The translations under genes and the position numbers were made by a program. From Daphnia pulex (taxonomy: Eukaryota; Arthropoda; Branchiopoda; Diplostraca; Daphniidae), in NCBI RefSeq assembly GCF_021134715.1, contig NC_060020.1, positions 7,626,001 to 7,690,000 of the forward strand: a stretch of 64,000 nucleotides of DNA, in the 5' to 3' direction. Positions 46,434 through 58,375 of the stretch are shown here, piece by piece; the stretch's first letter is position 1; each line of letters opens with the position of its first letter. The notes under the pieces are model-generated. The model had not been told where the DNA came from. It was given only the letters and a program-made list of their open reading frames with translations, and did not search any database.

Positions 46434-47780
46434 GGGTTTCTGTTCGAAACCTCGGGGTCACCATTGATAAGCACTTGACTATGCATCTGCAGATCAACAA
46501 GACGTGTAGAAGTGCCTTATTCCACCTGCGCAGGATTGCAAGAATTCGAAAATTCCTCTCACGATCGGCTGCCGTCCAACTGGTCTCCGCATTTGTCCTG
46601 TCTCACATTGATTATGGGAATTCTCTTCTCGCCGGACTCCCGTCATCTCTGTTGGAACCTATAAAGAAGGTCTTGTATGCTGCTGCTCGAGTCGTCACTG
46701 GAGCCCGACGTCGCGATGCCATGACCACTCATCTGCGGGAGCTTCACTGGCTGCCAGTCCCTTATCGGGTTGACTTCAAGATCGCGGTGCTGACGTACCG
46801 CTGCCTCAATCGTTGTGCTCCCTCCTACTTGTCCAGCCTAATATCTCGCCGAGAAAGAAAGATTTTGCCCCCCTCCAGAGACATCTCGCCCCGTTTTTAT
46901 TTTAAACGGTTAATGGCAGAGATATTGGCAATTGAAAATCTTGGAAATTTTTCGTCATTTTCTGAAGATTTTCGCCATTGACAGACGTCACTTCGCCACG
47001 CCATCTAGCGGCCGATTTTAAAGAAAGCAAGGGAGATCTATTCTTCTGGCCATTAATTTTTGATTGTGTAAAGATTCTGCTAGGCGACATTGTACGTTCT
47101 AGGGAAACTTGTTGATGAAACAAGCCCTCCCCTCGTAAACCGAGACGTGCAGATGCCATCAGCAGCCCCCTCGCATCTGCGAGCGGAGACCACCGCCGGA
47201 ATAGCGCAGATAAAGATCAGGTGGCCGTAACAGGCGCAGAATAAGAAGTTCCCCCTCGCTGTGACAAACCTCCCAAGGTTGGGCAGCTATGTTAACTTTA
47301 ACTTCCTCCTTTTGTTAAACTAATAAAAGTAGAGTTAGAAAGTCACTGCCTAGAGTGACCTAGAAAAACAAGTGCGCGCATTGACCCCTAGTTTCCCACG
47401 TAGACGCGCATAAAAATAGATGCCAACCCCCAGCATCCGACTAGTTAATAAATAGGCTGACAAAATAGAAAACGGGCAGTCTTTTGTCAGTTTCTGTGCC
47501 AAGTTGTTGCTGCTGCTCTTCCAGCCGTGGCGTCCCCTCCTCATCGCGTCCTTCTAGTAGATCGCCATTTTTACTCTTCTTCGCCCTCGAGTAATTTCCA
47601 CGTCTGTTGACTGTCCATAACATCATGTGTCAATTAAAGTAATACAACGAGTTCTCAACTATTAATATTAGTTCTAATTTTTATATATATTAGTATTTCC
47701 CTTTATGCGCAGAGTTTTCCTCTTATGGGAGAACTCTGACAATTGATTGAATGATTGAATGATTGAGAAAAGAATGGAAT
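46434..47780 (+). mobile_element. CR1/L2-type LINE, 5'-truncated, with nested insert
   Basis: The ORF encodes the C-terminal part of a non-LTR reverse transcriptase. It reads 'VRNLGVTIDKHLTMHLQINK' (46440 onward), 'SAFVLSHIDYGNSLLAGLPS', 'AAARVVTGARRRDAMTTHLR', 'ELHWLPVPYRVDFKIAVLTY' and 'PSYLSSLISR', the conserved thumb/connection region. At about 46853 it is interrupted by an unrelated repeat and resumes near 47100. The 3' end is a short-repeat tail '(attgaatg)n' at about 47738-47763, typical of CR1/L2 elements. The catalytic domain and endonuclease are missing because of 5' truncation. It lies downstream of the 45.6-kb exon, presumably in that gene's intron. Confidence 0.85.
46853..47062 (+). 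repeat. Repeat nested in the LINE, copy A
   Basis: It starts at 'gaaagattttgcc' and ends near 'ggccattaattttt'. It contains 'agagacatctcgccccg' and 'gagatattggcaattgaaaa'. The same sequence occurs inverted at 47832-48017. Copy A has about 27 extra bases ('cacgccatctagcggccga' region) absent from copy B. It breaks the LINE reading frame after 'SLISR'. Confidence 0.85.
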
Positions 47781-47831
47781 CGATGTAAAACTGCTGGGCT
47801 TGGTTGACTATCGATAGTTGAAGTTCGAAAA

Positions 47832-48017
47832 AAAAATTAATGGCCAGAAGAATAGTAGATCTCCCTTGCCTTTTTGAAGTCTGTCAATGGCGAAAATCTT
47901 CAGAAAATGTCGAAAAATTTCCAAGATTTTCAATTGCCAATATCTCTGCCAATAACCGTTTAAAAAAAAAAAACGGGGCGAGATGTCTCTGGAGGGTGGC
48001 AAAATCTTTCATTCTGA
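47832..48017 (-). repeat. Repeat copy B, inverted relative to copy A
   Basis: The reverse complement reads 'gaaagattttgccaccctcc', then 'agagacatctcgccccg', a longer T-run, 'gagatattggcaattgaaaa' and 'ggccattaatttttt', collinear with 46853-47062. It lies just outside the LINE's 3' tail. Confidence 0.85.
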
Positions 48018-50600
48018 AAAATTAGATTTTTTTAAAGGTCCGGTTTGCCCGAAAACTGATGTCAAAAATCAGAAAAAAACACTACAATTTCTGGGGGGGT
48101 CCCTTAATTTTTAATTAAATAACTTAAAAAATATGCTAGCTAGAACATTGCGGATTTTACCATTGGATTTTCCGTAAAATTCTGCACAAAATGGTTTATA
48201 CGGGGACTGACTGCGATGCCTTCGTCACCCTTTTCCAAAAATTGTAAACCCCCAAAACCCCCAATTTTGGCCTGATTGAGTGGTGGACTCAGTGTTAAAT
48301 TGACCAAGTTGATGGATGGATTGATGCTTCTAGCTCGTCACGATTTAAGTCCAACGGCCAGCACTGACAGCCTCCATAGACTTGAATGGAACTCTTTCAT
48401 CCACCTAACGAATCTTTCACCATAATTGTCGACGTAGCGAAGCCAGCCATAAGCCAAACAGGGTAAGTGCCGTTTCTAACAATACAAAACTGTCGGAGTT
48501 TTTTTTATTGATTTTTATTTATCGTTCGCTTTAAAACAGGTTCTTTTTTATAATGTGAAACAATATACCTACATCTATTTTCTCGGTTGTTAACTTTGTC
48601 CACCTAAAAACAAAAAAACAAAAAATATTTATCACTGGTTATGAATAATGTTCTAAATGAAATTTAATTTTAGTCTTTAGCAAGTTAATTTATTTCAGGT
48701 ATGTAACCTTCCGTTGAGTGCAGTTTCTAGTCTGTTCTGTCTGTTCATCGGATCGAAAAGTTTTGAATCGCGCAGCAAGATTATTAAAATAATTCTAATC
48801 TCGTATAAAATTTAATTAGATTTGAATTACATATACGTATCAACAAGATATATACAGACGTAGGCCAAGCCATTTTGCAAGATATAAACCTAGACACGCT
48901 TATAGACAGCGACAAATGATTAATATTGTTGATACAATAAAAGCTCATGTTTGGAAATCCCCTAAATATTTGTATCTCATTTGAACATTCAAAAATAGTT
49001 GCGTGTATGCAGTGTTAAAAAAAGGAAACAAAAAAAAAAAAAAAAAAAAAAATAGAGAGAAGCAACCGACATAGCAAACGACATATTTCTTTTAGAAGCT
49101 CTCATCTATTGGCCTTAAATTATACCGGCCTTCATATTTCGTGAAACCATATTTCTATAGGTCTAAAAAGATAAGACCTTCTGCTGGCTTCCGCAAGGAA
49201 CGCGGCGGAGAGTAGCTATAGCTCCTGCTTGTTTAAAATATCGAAGACATCATTGTGTCCCAAAATAAAGAAGACGAAGAAGTGGAGGATGTTTCAAGTG
49301 ACAATGATAGTGCTGTTGATTCCGAGGATGATTAATTTTAGCCTAATTATGCTGCCTTTATTGTTAATTATTTATATGTGAGCCTATGAAAAAATTAACC
49401 AAGAAAAACTCCAGGCTCGCGTGACTACGACTACCCCACCGTCGCCACCATACCTCCCACCCTAACCATATTAATTCTCGGTAATATTATTAGCTAAGGA
49501 GATATGTAGACAATATAAGCTCCCACAGCAGCTCACAACAAAACAAACGGTTTGACACCATGATACGTGATAAACACTATCACGTAGATATCTTTTTGAA
49601 TTAAGCACCCAGGATACAGTGTTGCCGGTATCCACTAAGGAGTAAAATTACGTGAAATTCCGTTACACACCGCCGTCTGGTGCCCCCAAGGACTCAGATA
49701 TCGACGTGTTTAATCTGGGATTATAATAAATCAGATGTTTCTCTATATTTTAATGAAAAAATTGTATTTTCTAAACAAAGTTGAACAAAATTACGGTTTT
49801 ATTAATTTTTAAGATGATCTGTTGGTATTATAGTCCCGTAATTTGACGTCTGCCATGCGGGATTATTGATCAACATAATGTTAGCTTGCTTCTTAGAGAT
49901 AATTTGGGCTTGCTAAACAAAGTAGATTTTTTTACGGCTCCCGATGACCTCGGGATCCAATCACGCTTGAACGCCCCGGCGAGTAGACAGACGTGGCTTT
50001 TCTTGTGTCTCATCCCTCTTTCCCAAACCATATTTCAGCCTTAAACCTTTTGCTAAATTATCATCATGTTTTTGTTGCTGAGCTCCCAGACTAAGAAGGT
50101 CTACCCTCCTTTATTGGTAATTACAATATCGAAATTACGGAATATTCCCGGCGATTCGATGCGTAAAACGTTCCCGTAGCTAACCACTGCTATGAACCTC
50201 AAATCTCTTGGACTTACCCTTAAACTAAATTCAATCACGACCACTGGATGTCATTAAGTATTTTATGTTTTGGTTCTTATACCAGCCGATAGATGGTCGA
50301 GGCGGAGGCAGGTAGACTCACCAAGTAAAGCAAAGTTTCACTTCTTTCCGATATGCCGATCCGAGAGGGCAGCTTAGAGGCTTTGATAATTCAAAGCTCC
50401 CTCTAACTCAAAGCAAACCTCCAACTATAAAACAGCTAGTTATCCCTTGCAAGAATTGTTAGTGGAAATGTATATTTTTTGATTCCGGAATGCAGTTTGG
50501 TCTGGATTCAACTTTTCTTTACCAACTTAATTTAATAAAAGAGCTTACGTGAAAGTTCTAACTTGCTAACTTACTCCTTTGAATGGAAGTGAGTTATGTA
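48018..50600. other. Interval without a supported gene
   Basis: A 23-nt poly-A run lies at 49030-49052. At about 49258-49338 a + frame reads 'SQNKEDEEVEDVSSDN', then 'DSAVDSEDD' and a stop, an acidic tail in the style of the blocks at 26.5-27.4 kb. Nothing upstream identifies it. The rest is AT-rich with no motif. Confidence 0.4.
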
Positions 50601-50607
50601 AGATGCA

Positions 50608-52833
50608 TCACAACAGTTTGTAAGTCTTTGACGTGCCATTCTTGTAGCTGGTGAACTTCCAACTTATGATGTCCAGGATCTTTCTGCACGCAGCCACTTG
50701 TTGCAGAAAAATTGACGTGCTCTTTGCTTCTTCGAGGTATCCTTGAATTAATATTTCTTCATCAGAAGATCTTTTCGATATCTGCAAGAATGTTTGCTTT
50801 CTCTTTCACTATATATAAAAAATAGATTTAATTAGGAAAAAAAAAATTAAAAAAAATCTTACATTCGCGTATACATAATGCACGATATTTAGAAACTTCA
50901 GCATTTGCATTAAGTAAATCTCTCTGTAGGTTGTCAATTTCCAATTTCAGGATTTCTATTTCAAGATTTTTGTCGTTTAACTGAGTGTCATCTTTCCCAA
51001 CAATTCCTTCTTGAGCTTGGGGATCATGAATCGGTTTCTAGGGAATAAAATGTCTTAACCTGGCAATGAAAAAAAAAAATACCTTAGGACCTTGCTTGAA
51101 TTCATCCAATTTTGAAGTAGTCGTTTGTTTAGTCTTACTACCCTTTTTTCTTGATAGCTTATCCACTGGCAATTTCACCGACTCAGTTGTTCTTAGTCGA
51201 TAGTTTCACAGAATTTTATTGGTTGTGTTTAAAAAATATGAAAGAGTTTCTAAATGTTGACACAAAGCATTTTCGGTCTTCTTGTTCCGTGGCCCACGGT
51301 CGTTTTCTTATTCTGAATAATGTTTCTTCTTATGGGTCTGAGAAAAAGAAAAATGACAGTTAAGATTATGTTATGTAATAAAATGAGTTTTTATATTTAC
51401 TTCACTAATCTTAGCGGCCAATTTATCTGCTTTATCCTCTCTCTCCAAGGCTCCAAGAAACTTTACCTTCTCTGACACTATTCATAGAAAAACGATTAGA
51501 TTAGTAAGAAAAAAAATCAAAAAAAATTTTACGTTCTCTTTTGTACAGTCCGCGAAATTTAAGTAATTTTGAAGTAGTCGTTTGTTTAGTCTTACTACCC
51601 TTTTTTCTTGATAGCTTATCCACTGGCAATTTCACCGACTCAGTCTGGACAAATTCTTGAACTTAACAAGTTAAATTATTACCACATCTTCATTAGTTAG
51701 AACGATTTCAGACACTTCTTTCATTATCAGTTAATTGAAAAATAGTACCATGCACAGACAATTAAATTCCAAATGTGTTTCAAAAAATTAATAAAACATT
51801 ACATTAGGTTTGCTTGAGGTATCCAAGAACTGCTTAACTTCTTCAAGTTTCAATTTTTTATAAGAATCATCCTTTTCTTCCTGACTGTTTGTCTCCGAAA
51901 TTACTTCAGAAAATTTGGCAATAATAGCCTCTGCTAAGACCGCCTAAAATGGAAAAAAATACAAGCTGTAAATAAAATAATTTTCTTCCATGCTTTGGGA
52001 ACAGCTGGAGCCTTGAGAGTAACATCAGCTTTAGGTACTGCAACTGCTTTCGCTGCTACCTCGTGAACTTGAGGATAATGATTGCTGTTGACTCAACCAA
52101 TGGCCTAGCTGTGTTTGCATCATCTTCCTTTGCAGACACTGCTTTCATTATCAGTTAATTGAAAAATAGTACCATGTACAGATAATTAAATTCCAAATGT
52201 GTTTCAAATTTCATAAAACATTTACATTAGGTTTGCTTGAGGTATCCAAGAACTGCTTAACTTCTTCAAGTTTCAATTTTTTGTAAGAATCATCCTTTTC
52301 TTCCTGACTGTTTGTCTCCGAAATTACTTCAGAAAGTTTGGCAATAATAGCCTCTGCTAAGACCAACTAAAATTGAAAAAATACAAGCTGTAAATAAAAT
52401 AATTTTCTTCCATGCTTTGGGAACAGCTGGAGCCTTGAGAGCAACATCAGCTTTAGGTACTGCAACTGCTTTCGCTGCTACCTCGGGAACTTGAGGATGA
52501 TGATTGCTGTTGGCCAACCATGGCCCCGATGCTGACTCAACCAATGGCCTAGCTGTGTTTGCATCATCTTCCTTTGCAGACACTGCTTTCATTATCTGTT
52601 AATTGAAAAATAGTACCATGCACAGATAATTTAATTCCAAATGTGTTTCAAATTTCATAAAACATTTAAATTAGGTTTGCTTGAGGTGTCCAAGAACTGC
52701 TTAGCTTCTTCAAGTTTCAATTTGTTGTAAGCATCATCCCGGAATCCGTGGTGAAAGCAGCCATCATTTATCTTTCCTCAACTGCCCTGGCACTTAATAG
52801 GGGATTGGCGACTCCTTGTTTTTTAGACGTCAT
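50608..52833 (-). pseudogene. Coiled-coil gene remnant with tandemly duplicated exons
   Basis: Reading minus from an ATG at 52833 ('MTSKKQGVANPLLSARAVEE'), recurrent exon types appear between splice-like sites. Type 1 is 'KDDSYKKLKLEEVKQFLDTS' (52360-52230, 51930-51810, variant at 52740). Type 2 is 'KAVSAKEDDANTARPLVESA' followed by an Ala/Val/Pro/Lys-rich stretch (52590-52400, damaged copy 52145-51995). Type 3 is 'TESVKLPVDKLSRKKGSK' (51640-51560 and 51180-51107). Type 4 is 'KPIHDPQAQEGIVGKDDTQL' with a coiled coil 'NLEIEILKLEIDNLQRDLLN' (51037-50863). A terminal exon near 50805-50608 follows. Frameshifts or stops interrupt the first and last exons. It resembles a structural or nuclear coiled-coil protein. 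No family is recognised. Confidence 0.45.
51723..52742. repeat. Tandem segmental duplication, about 2.3 units of 420-445 bp
   Basis: Unit starts are recognised by 'cattatc(a/t)gttaattgaaaa' at 51723, 52145 and 52590, followed by 'aggtttgcttgagg' and collinear sequence. The third unit is cut at about 52742. Unit 1 lacks about 22 bp ('ccatggccccgatgct' region) present in unit 2. Each unit carries type 1 and type 2 exons of the minus-strand gene. Confidence 0.9.
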
Positions 52834-53775
52834 TATGATTGAAGCGTCACGTGACACGTTCGAGCAATGGAAACATTTAGATTTTCGCAATCCACGTACA
52901 TTTCGTAAAGCATCTTAGTATATTCGTTACATCAGGTATGATTAAAAAAGACAAATGAATTTCATGTCCTGTAAAAGCTGAATGGTTGTTTGTATAATGC
53001 TAGCTTATTCTGAATAAAAAGAACTACAGCAGATTAAATATTCTGTTTGATTTTGAAGTTTGAACCTAACGACAAGAAGAAAAGGTAAAGAATACGCAAA
53101 ATATGGTTAGTCGAGTCTCGATGAAAATTAAAAACTTTTTGTTCTACAGTGATTATTGATTAATTGTAGAGTAGTCAACCATTCTTAGAAAACAACTTGG
53201 AATTTTGTTAAAAGCCTGTTTTACGACAGCGAACGGTTTCTTTTTCTACGACTGACAGCCATTTGTCAAACCACTGTGGGACAGTCAGCTACTGTTCATT
53301 GACAATTAATCCTTGAGTAAAGAAAGAACTAGCTCCGCCAGGGTGTAAGCCTAATTGAAACACAAACAACCATGCGAAATGTTGCTTTTAAACTTTACTT
53401 CTCATTTTTCGAACTTCTAGGGCCTTGGCCACGAATAAATTTCTCCAACATTCTGAAATGAATACCAAAATATTTGTAAGAATTCAATTAATTTGTGGAA
53501 TATATAATATTACCAGGAACAGCGGTTGCATGAAAACATGAAAGCACGAGCAAAGCAACTGTGCGAGTGTTGGAAAAAACACTTTAGCGGATGACAGCAG
53601 TCATTCTTCCATTTTCGCGTACTCCTTCTCTTTGGTCGATGCATTCGAGTAACATGTGAATAAACCGAAAGAGGGCAGTGGATCACGTTTTGAGGATTTA
53701 CCCAGGAATATGGAAAATTTTCTTGTTCCTTGCAGTCCTTCTAGTATTTAAGAAATTGCTGATTGTTCCAAATGC

Positions 53776-54000
53776 TCAAAAGATATCCGGGAAGTGGATT
53801 GAGTCTTTGGGCAATTGCAAGTTTTTGAAGTTGATTTTGGGATCAATTAAGTTTGGCCTGCAATAGAGAATTGTCTTTCCCTTCCCCCCGTTTTTGCCTA
53901 GATCCTCCAACTGCATTCTTTTCTGTTCTAGCTCTTTTGATTGTTTTTGCTTAGATTCCTCCCACTTCTTTCGTTGAGAATTCATATGAAACTCAATCAA
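53776..54000 (-). CDS. Hypothetical Lys/Glu/Gln-rich protein fragment
   Basis: 74 codons: 'HMNSQRKKWEESKQKQSKEL' leads into a charged helix, then 'GKTILYCRPNLIDPKINFKN' and a stop. The first half predicts a coiled coil. It could be a terminal exon of a longer gene or a transposon piece. No homology is recognised, and the opposite strand is also open (53678-53866). Confidence 0.25.
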   Translation of the reverse strand: MIEFHMNSQRKKWEESKQKQSKELEQKRMQLEDLGKNGGKGKTILYCRPNLIDPKINFKNLQLPKDSIHFPDIF

Positions 54001-54650
54001 TCAATCCATCAATCAAAAGAAATCAAACGCTGAGGCGCCGACCCACTACTACATGGCCCAAGTGATAACCACCTTGTTAGGCACTTACTTTATATCTAGT
54101 TTGTTTTTCTTCACCGCGTCTATGCCATGGTGATCGACACCATCTTCATCTGTTGTAAAAGTTTTACATTATTTTTGACTTTGTTGGCTAATTCTTTAAT
54201 AAATAGATTTATTTTTATCTACTGTTCAAAATACAAAATTAAATGACGGAACTCCTGGAGAACCAAACATGTCGCAGGAGTTTATGGCAATTCTCGCCAA
54301 GAAGTAAGTTGTAAATCGAAACCAATGTTTCCGTTTCTTTCTTTTTTTTTGTTCATATCGTTTTTTTTCACACTGCATTTTAATCTTAATCAACATAAAT
54401 AAATTGATTGGTCGCTGATGTTTGAGTGGTATATGTGTTGTATTTGATGCTGTTGGCCTTTTCTTCTGCCTTTTTGACTGTCCGTCTCTTATCCTCGCAA
54501 TAAAATAGTTTAGTTTTGATGTCAAAGATTTTATTTGATGAAATTTTTATTTAATGTTTGATGACAGATGACAGATTTGATGACAGTCAAAGTATTTGGT
54601 AAACAACAACTTCTGATCCAACAGTTGTTGGAGGAATCGAAGAACCTAAT

Positions 54651-54839
54651 TTATAGCTCTTTATCCTTTGAAGCATTTTGCAGGGATATTATGTGACCTA
54701 ATAAAGCGTATACAAACACTACTCCAGCAAGAACGATTATTAGTGCAAAATTTGGCCAGTCATATGGCCAACATGGGGGAGATGGTTGATTACACGTTGT
54801 TGGTGGGGGTAGACGAAGAGGTGCCATAGTACATTTCAT
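54651..54839 (-). CDS. Hypothetical short protein with one membrane helix
   Basis: 62 codons. After a Pro/Cys-rich N-half ('PPPTTCNQPSPPCWPYDW') comes 'FALIIVLAGVVFVYALLGHI', a clear transmembrane segment, and a charged tail 'NASKDKEL'. It could be the last exon of a membrane protein. No upstream exon was recognised. Confidence 0.25.
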   Translation of the reverse strand: MKCTMAPLRLPPPTTCNQPSPPCWPYDWPNFALIIVLAGVVFVYALLGHIISLQNASKDKEL

Positions 54840-55065
54840 TACACGTTATATAAATGAAATTTTCATTTTTCTTTCCAATGCTTCCACTTTTAGAAACCCT
54901 TAAACAGTCGAACAGGAGTTAGGAGCCAGTGCCAGTGCCAGTGCCAGCCAAGTGGTGCTGGTGCAACTTTGAAAATCAGGATGTAGCATTGACTACTCTA
55001 ATTAAGGACAGGACGCTTCTATTATGGCACGCAGAATCTATGACACGCCGAAAGCCACACGGGTT

Positions 55066-55186
55066 GCTCAGGCGCGGGTGAGCTCAGCGACGGCCCCCTA
55101 TTCCTAGCAATCGTAGCGGTCGATGGCCGCAACTCCTCATAAGCGTTAGACTGATTGTTTTTCAAAAGCTCACCCCCGCCTGAGCT
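55066..55186. repeat. GC-rich inverted repeat
   Basis: 'gctcaggcgcgggtgagct' (55066-55084) pairs with 'agctcacccccgcctgagc' (55168-55186), 18 of 19 bases. The 83-nt loop is also GC-rich, in an AT-rich neighbourhood. It could be a foldback element or a structured RNA. No promoter or tRNA features are seen. Confidence 0.7.
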
Positions 55187-55658
55187 AGCCCACCTCTGGT
55201 TTTAACTGAAATCTGATCTGTTTAATTTATTCCTTCACCAGAAGTTTTCCATTAACATTTTTTGAACTGTGAATGTGATGGAGAACTCTGACTGTGGAAG
55301 TAATGGAGAATTCTGACCCTCCCGTCCATCACATTGGCTTCATCTTGACTGGCGTTTTATCTGGCTTAATGGAAGATAGTTTTCTTTTGAAAACTGAAAA
55401 TTCGTAATAACCTCGTGTAGTTTAATTGGAGAAAAAACTTATGAGCAAGCCATACAGTGTGCCTAGGTGAAATCCAGAGGATTTCTATTAGTGAATCTTG
55501 TAAAAACAAAGTTCGCCGAACTGAGTTTCGAATAAGAGGGACCTAGTAATTTATTCCATATGATATATTTATTCTTTTCAATTGTATTTTTCTTTTTTTT
55601 GTAGCTTGCATATTATTCAATATTTTTGACAACTTCAACAAGCTTCGAGCATTTACAA

Positions 55659-55680
55659 TCTCGTTATTAACGAGATTTTT
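55659..55680. repeat. Short palindrome
   Basis: 'aatctcgttattaacgagatt' is a near-perfect 21-nt palindrome with a central mismatch, in AT-rich DNA. Its role is unknown. Confidence 0.6.
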
Positions 55681-57635
55681 CATCCTCAATGACATTTGAC
55701 TGCCATAGTGTCACTGAAACATTGGAAAAAGTTTTTTTTACAAAAGCAGGAATTCATAGACATGTAAAAAACGTTACTTTTCATGTTTTTTTTCCATTGA
55801 GGAAAATTATTTTAAATAATATGATTTCTAATGGAAAACAGGTTATTTTGAAGACCCTAAAAAATCAAAAATTGAATACAAGAATGCCATGAGAATATGC
55901 CCTAAATGTAACGTCTCACATCTGTCTCTTTCTCCGAATCACATTTTTCTTCTTCCCTTTGCACGCTCGTCTCTCCTTCCTTGGCCGTTACATTCACCGC
56001 CGTGCCCCGCACTGCCTGAGTCTTTCTCTTCTCATCATCCCCATGATGCCCCTACGTCGTCCACTCTACGTCGACTTACATCGTCGCATCCATTTATTCA
56101 AAGGATCATCACAATAAAAAGGAAAAACAGACCAAGCTATATGCTAATTTTAAAAAATCCTCAACTATTGCTAAGGTAACGAAAAACAAATAAAAAAAAG
56201 TAATGAAACAAATTTCTTCTTTGTATCTATAACCATAATTTCTAGGCTACCATAATTCCCTGAAGCTAGAAGGGACCAACAACAGTCCCAATTTCATTAA
56301 GTTTATCAGATTTTAGATTATTTAAAATCGTAGCTGAAAAACGCCCGAAGGATATTATCTTAAGAGTTACTGGGAACATTCAGTTCTATCAGCCCTAAAA
56401 AAATGTTAGAATATTTAAATTAATTCTGTTCCCATTTTGTTTACATAAAAACCGTTATTATTCATATTTTTTATTCAGTTTTACCGTACTTATTCATGCT
56501 TCAACTTTTGAACGAATAATTTTACATTTGAAATGTTTCATAATTTTTTTCATATTGCCTCGATCTGTTTTGGCCTTGTTATCGATTTTGGCAGTGTCAG
56601 GTAGTTTATTTATTGTTAAAGTTTAATATTTAGTTACAATATGAAGACATTCATCCATGTAATGATTCTCAATGTAAATTTTTTCTACATTTATTTGCCC
56701 ATTATTGAAAATGTAACTTTGGTTGGTGGTGTCGGACCGTTCAACTTCCAAGAATAATTAAAGAGGTGGCACTAGTTGTTTCTGTTGCCCTGGTTTTTAC
56801 ACACTGACGTAAAATATATGAAATGTGCTACTGTGATAGCTGGTTTAGGGGCTAAGTAAGGTAGATATCAATAGATAGAGTGGATAGAGAGAGGGTAAAA
56901 AAAGTGATCTCTGTTGAGGTCCCTAAAAATTACACAAGAATATTATTGGCATTAGGGTCGATATATTAGGAATCAATAAATTCCAACACAAATGGTCAAG
57001 TGAACAAAAACTTTATTTATTGAAACTGTAAGCTACTTTTAACTTTGCTATACAGTACCCATCAACCAATTAAGAACATTTCCCCACTTTTGCATGTTTT
57101 CTTCTGGTCCTATACGTGATAACACTTACCCTTATTAACATTACTATACTTGGAAACGGTTAAGACTAGAATTTTTCTCATTTTTTTCAGAGAAGAAGAA
57201 GAATAGATCTTTTAAAGTTATAAACTGTAATTTTTTAGGAGCACCTCCAGGTCGCTACACCATCGTTTATCGATTAAGAACACCCTCTATGTTCCCGTCT
57301 GCGTAGTATAATTTTGTTGGTTTTTAAAAATATAAAATAAATAATAAATCATTTTTAAATCTTTTGTGCTAAAATTTGCAGCTTTTATTGATTAATATAA
57401 CTATGGATATATTTTTTTAAATATTGTATCAGAACCCTTCCATGTCTCTTGGAGTTGGCTCACTCAAAAGTTAGGGATAAAAAATCACAACTTCTTATGA
57501 AGTCTAATTGTGCCGCTGAAACTGAAAACAACCAGAGATACTTAATGAGGGGAAGGTTTCAAGTAACATGGGACCTGTGAAAATCTAACGTATTAGAAAT
57601 GATTGAACTCGATGCAATTTTAATTAAAGATTTTA
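55681..57635. other. AT-rich interval without a supported gene
   Basis: Frames at 55689-55892 and 55889-56179 (+) lack motifs; the second has a compositionally biased Ser/Pro/His stretch. Nothing else is supported. Confidence 0.4.
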
Positions 57636-57910
57636 TTTAATCTGAGTTGGTTTCAAAATATAAAAAAACAATCGATATCTAGTATGTCCACCCTTAGCCA
57701 AAATTACAGCTTCGCACCTATCTTTCATAGTGCTTGTATATTTTCTTGCAATCTAGGCGTTACTTTATATGCCACGCCTTCTCGTCGTGTTTGTTCCAAA
57801 TAGTTCTCTTGCTAACTTTATCAGATTACTCCAATCTTGTTTTCACAAAATCTCAAATCTACTCGAAAGGGGTTAGGCGGGGGCTTTGAGAAGGCCAAAC
57901 CATTCGTTTA
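57636..57910 (-). mobile_element. Tc1/mariner-type transposase C-terminal remnant
   Basis: Reading minus, 'MVWPSQSPRLTPFE' matches the 'WP.QSPDLNPIE' motif carrying the last catalytic residue of the DDE/D triad. It is followed by 'VKTRLE', 'TIWNKHDEKAWHI', 'KKIYKHYER' and, after frame changes, 'RCEAVILAKGGHTRYRLFFY', the usual Tc1 C-terminal 'C.AVI.A.GGHT.Y' motif. Frameshifts and stops show it is dead. The N-terminal DNA-binding domain and the inverted terminal repeats were not located. Confidence 0.8.
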
Positions 57911-58375
57911 AAAACACCTGAAAAAAATAATTAGTTTATGCGGCATTATTGCATTACTGCTGCTTTATCTCTTTGTATGCAAAATGTCTTTTGAGTTTGA
58001 CCTACCATTTTTGCCAGAAATTTTTTTCCTTTCTTACATTTATCAACATTAGCAAACGTTAGGTCGACTTTCATATCTGGAAATGATCACTGTATACACT
58101 CGTGTAGAAGCTAATTTTTTCAAATTTTATAAAATGAAATGCATTAGACCTATATGTATTTTTCTTATTGTTGACCAGTTTGTTGCCTACAATAAAAAAA
58201 ACATGTCTCAAGTCTATGCTTTTAACTGTGACATATTGCACTAACCTTAAGATTATATCCACAGAAAAATGTATAATTTTAAAAGTTTATTGTATTCCTT
58301 TACAAACTGGAACCATTATAATGCCTTGTATGGTGTGCTAAAGGTCCCAATAACGGTAATTTTTCTCTGTTTTCC

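Noticed and set aside
54226..54525. Lys/Arg-rich 99-codon minus frame
   Set aside because: Produced by A-rich/T-rich tracts; no family resemblance.
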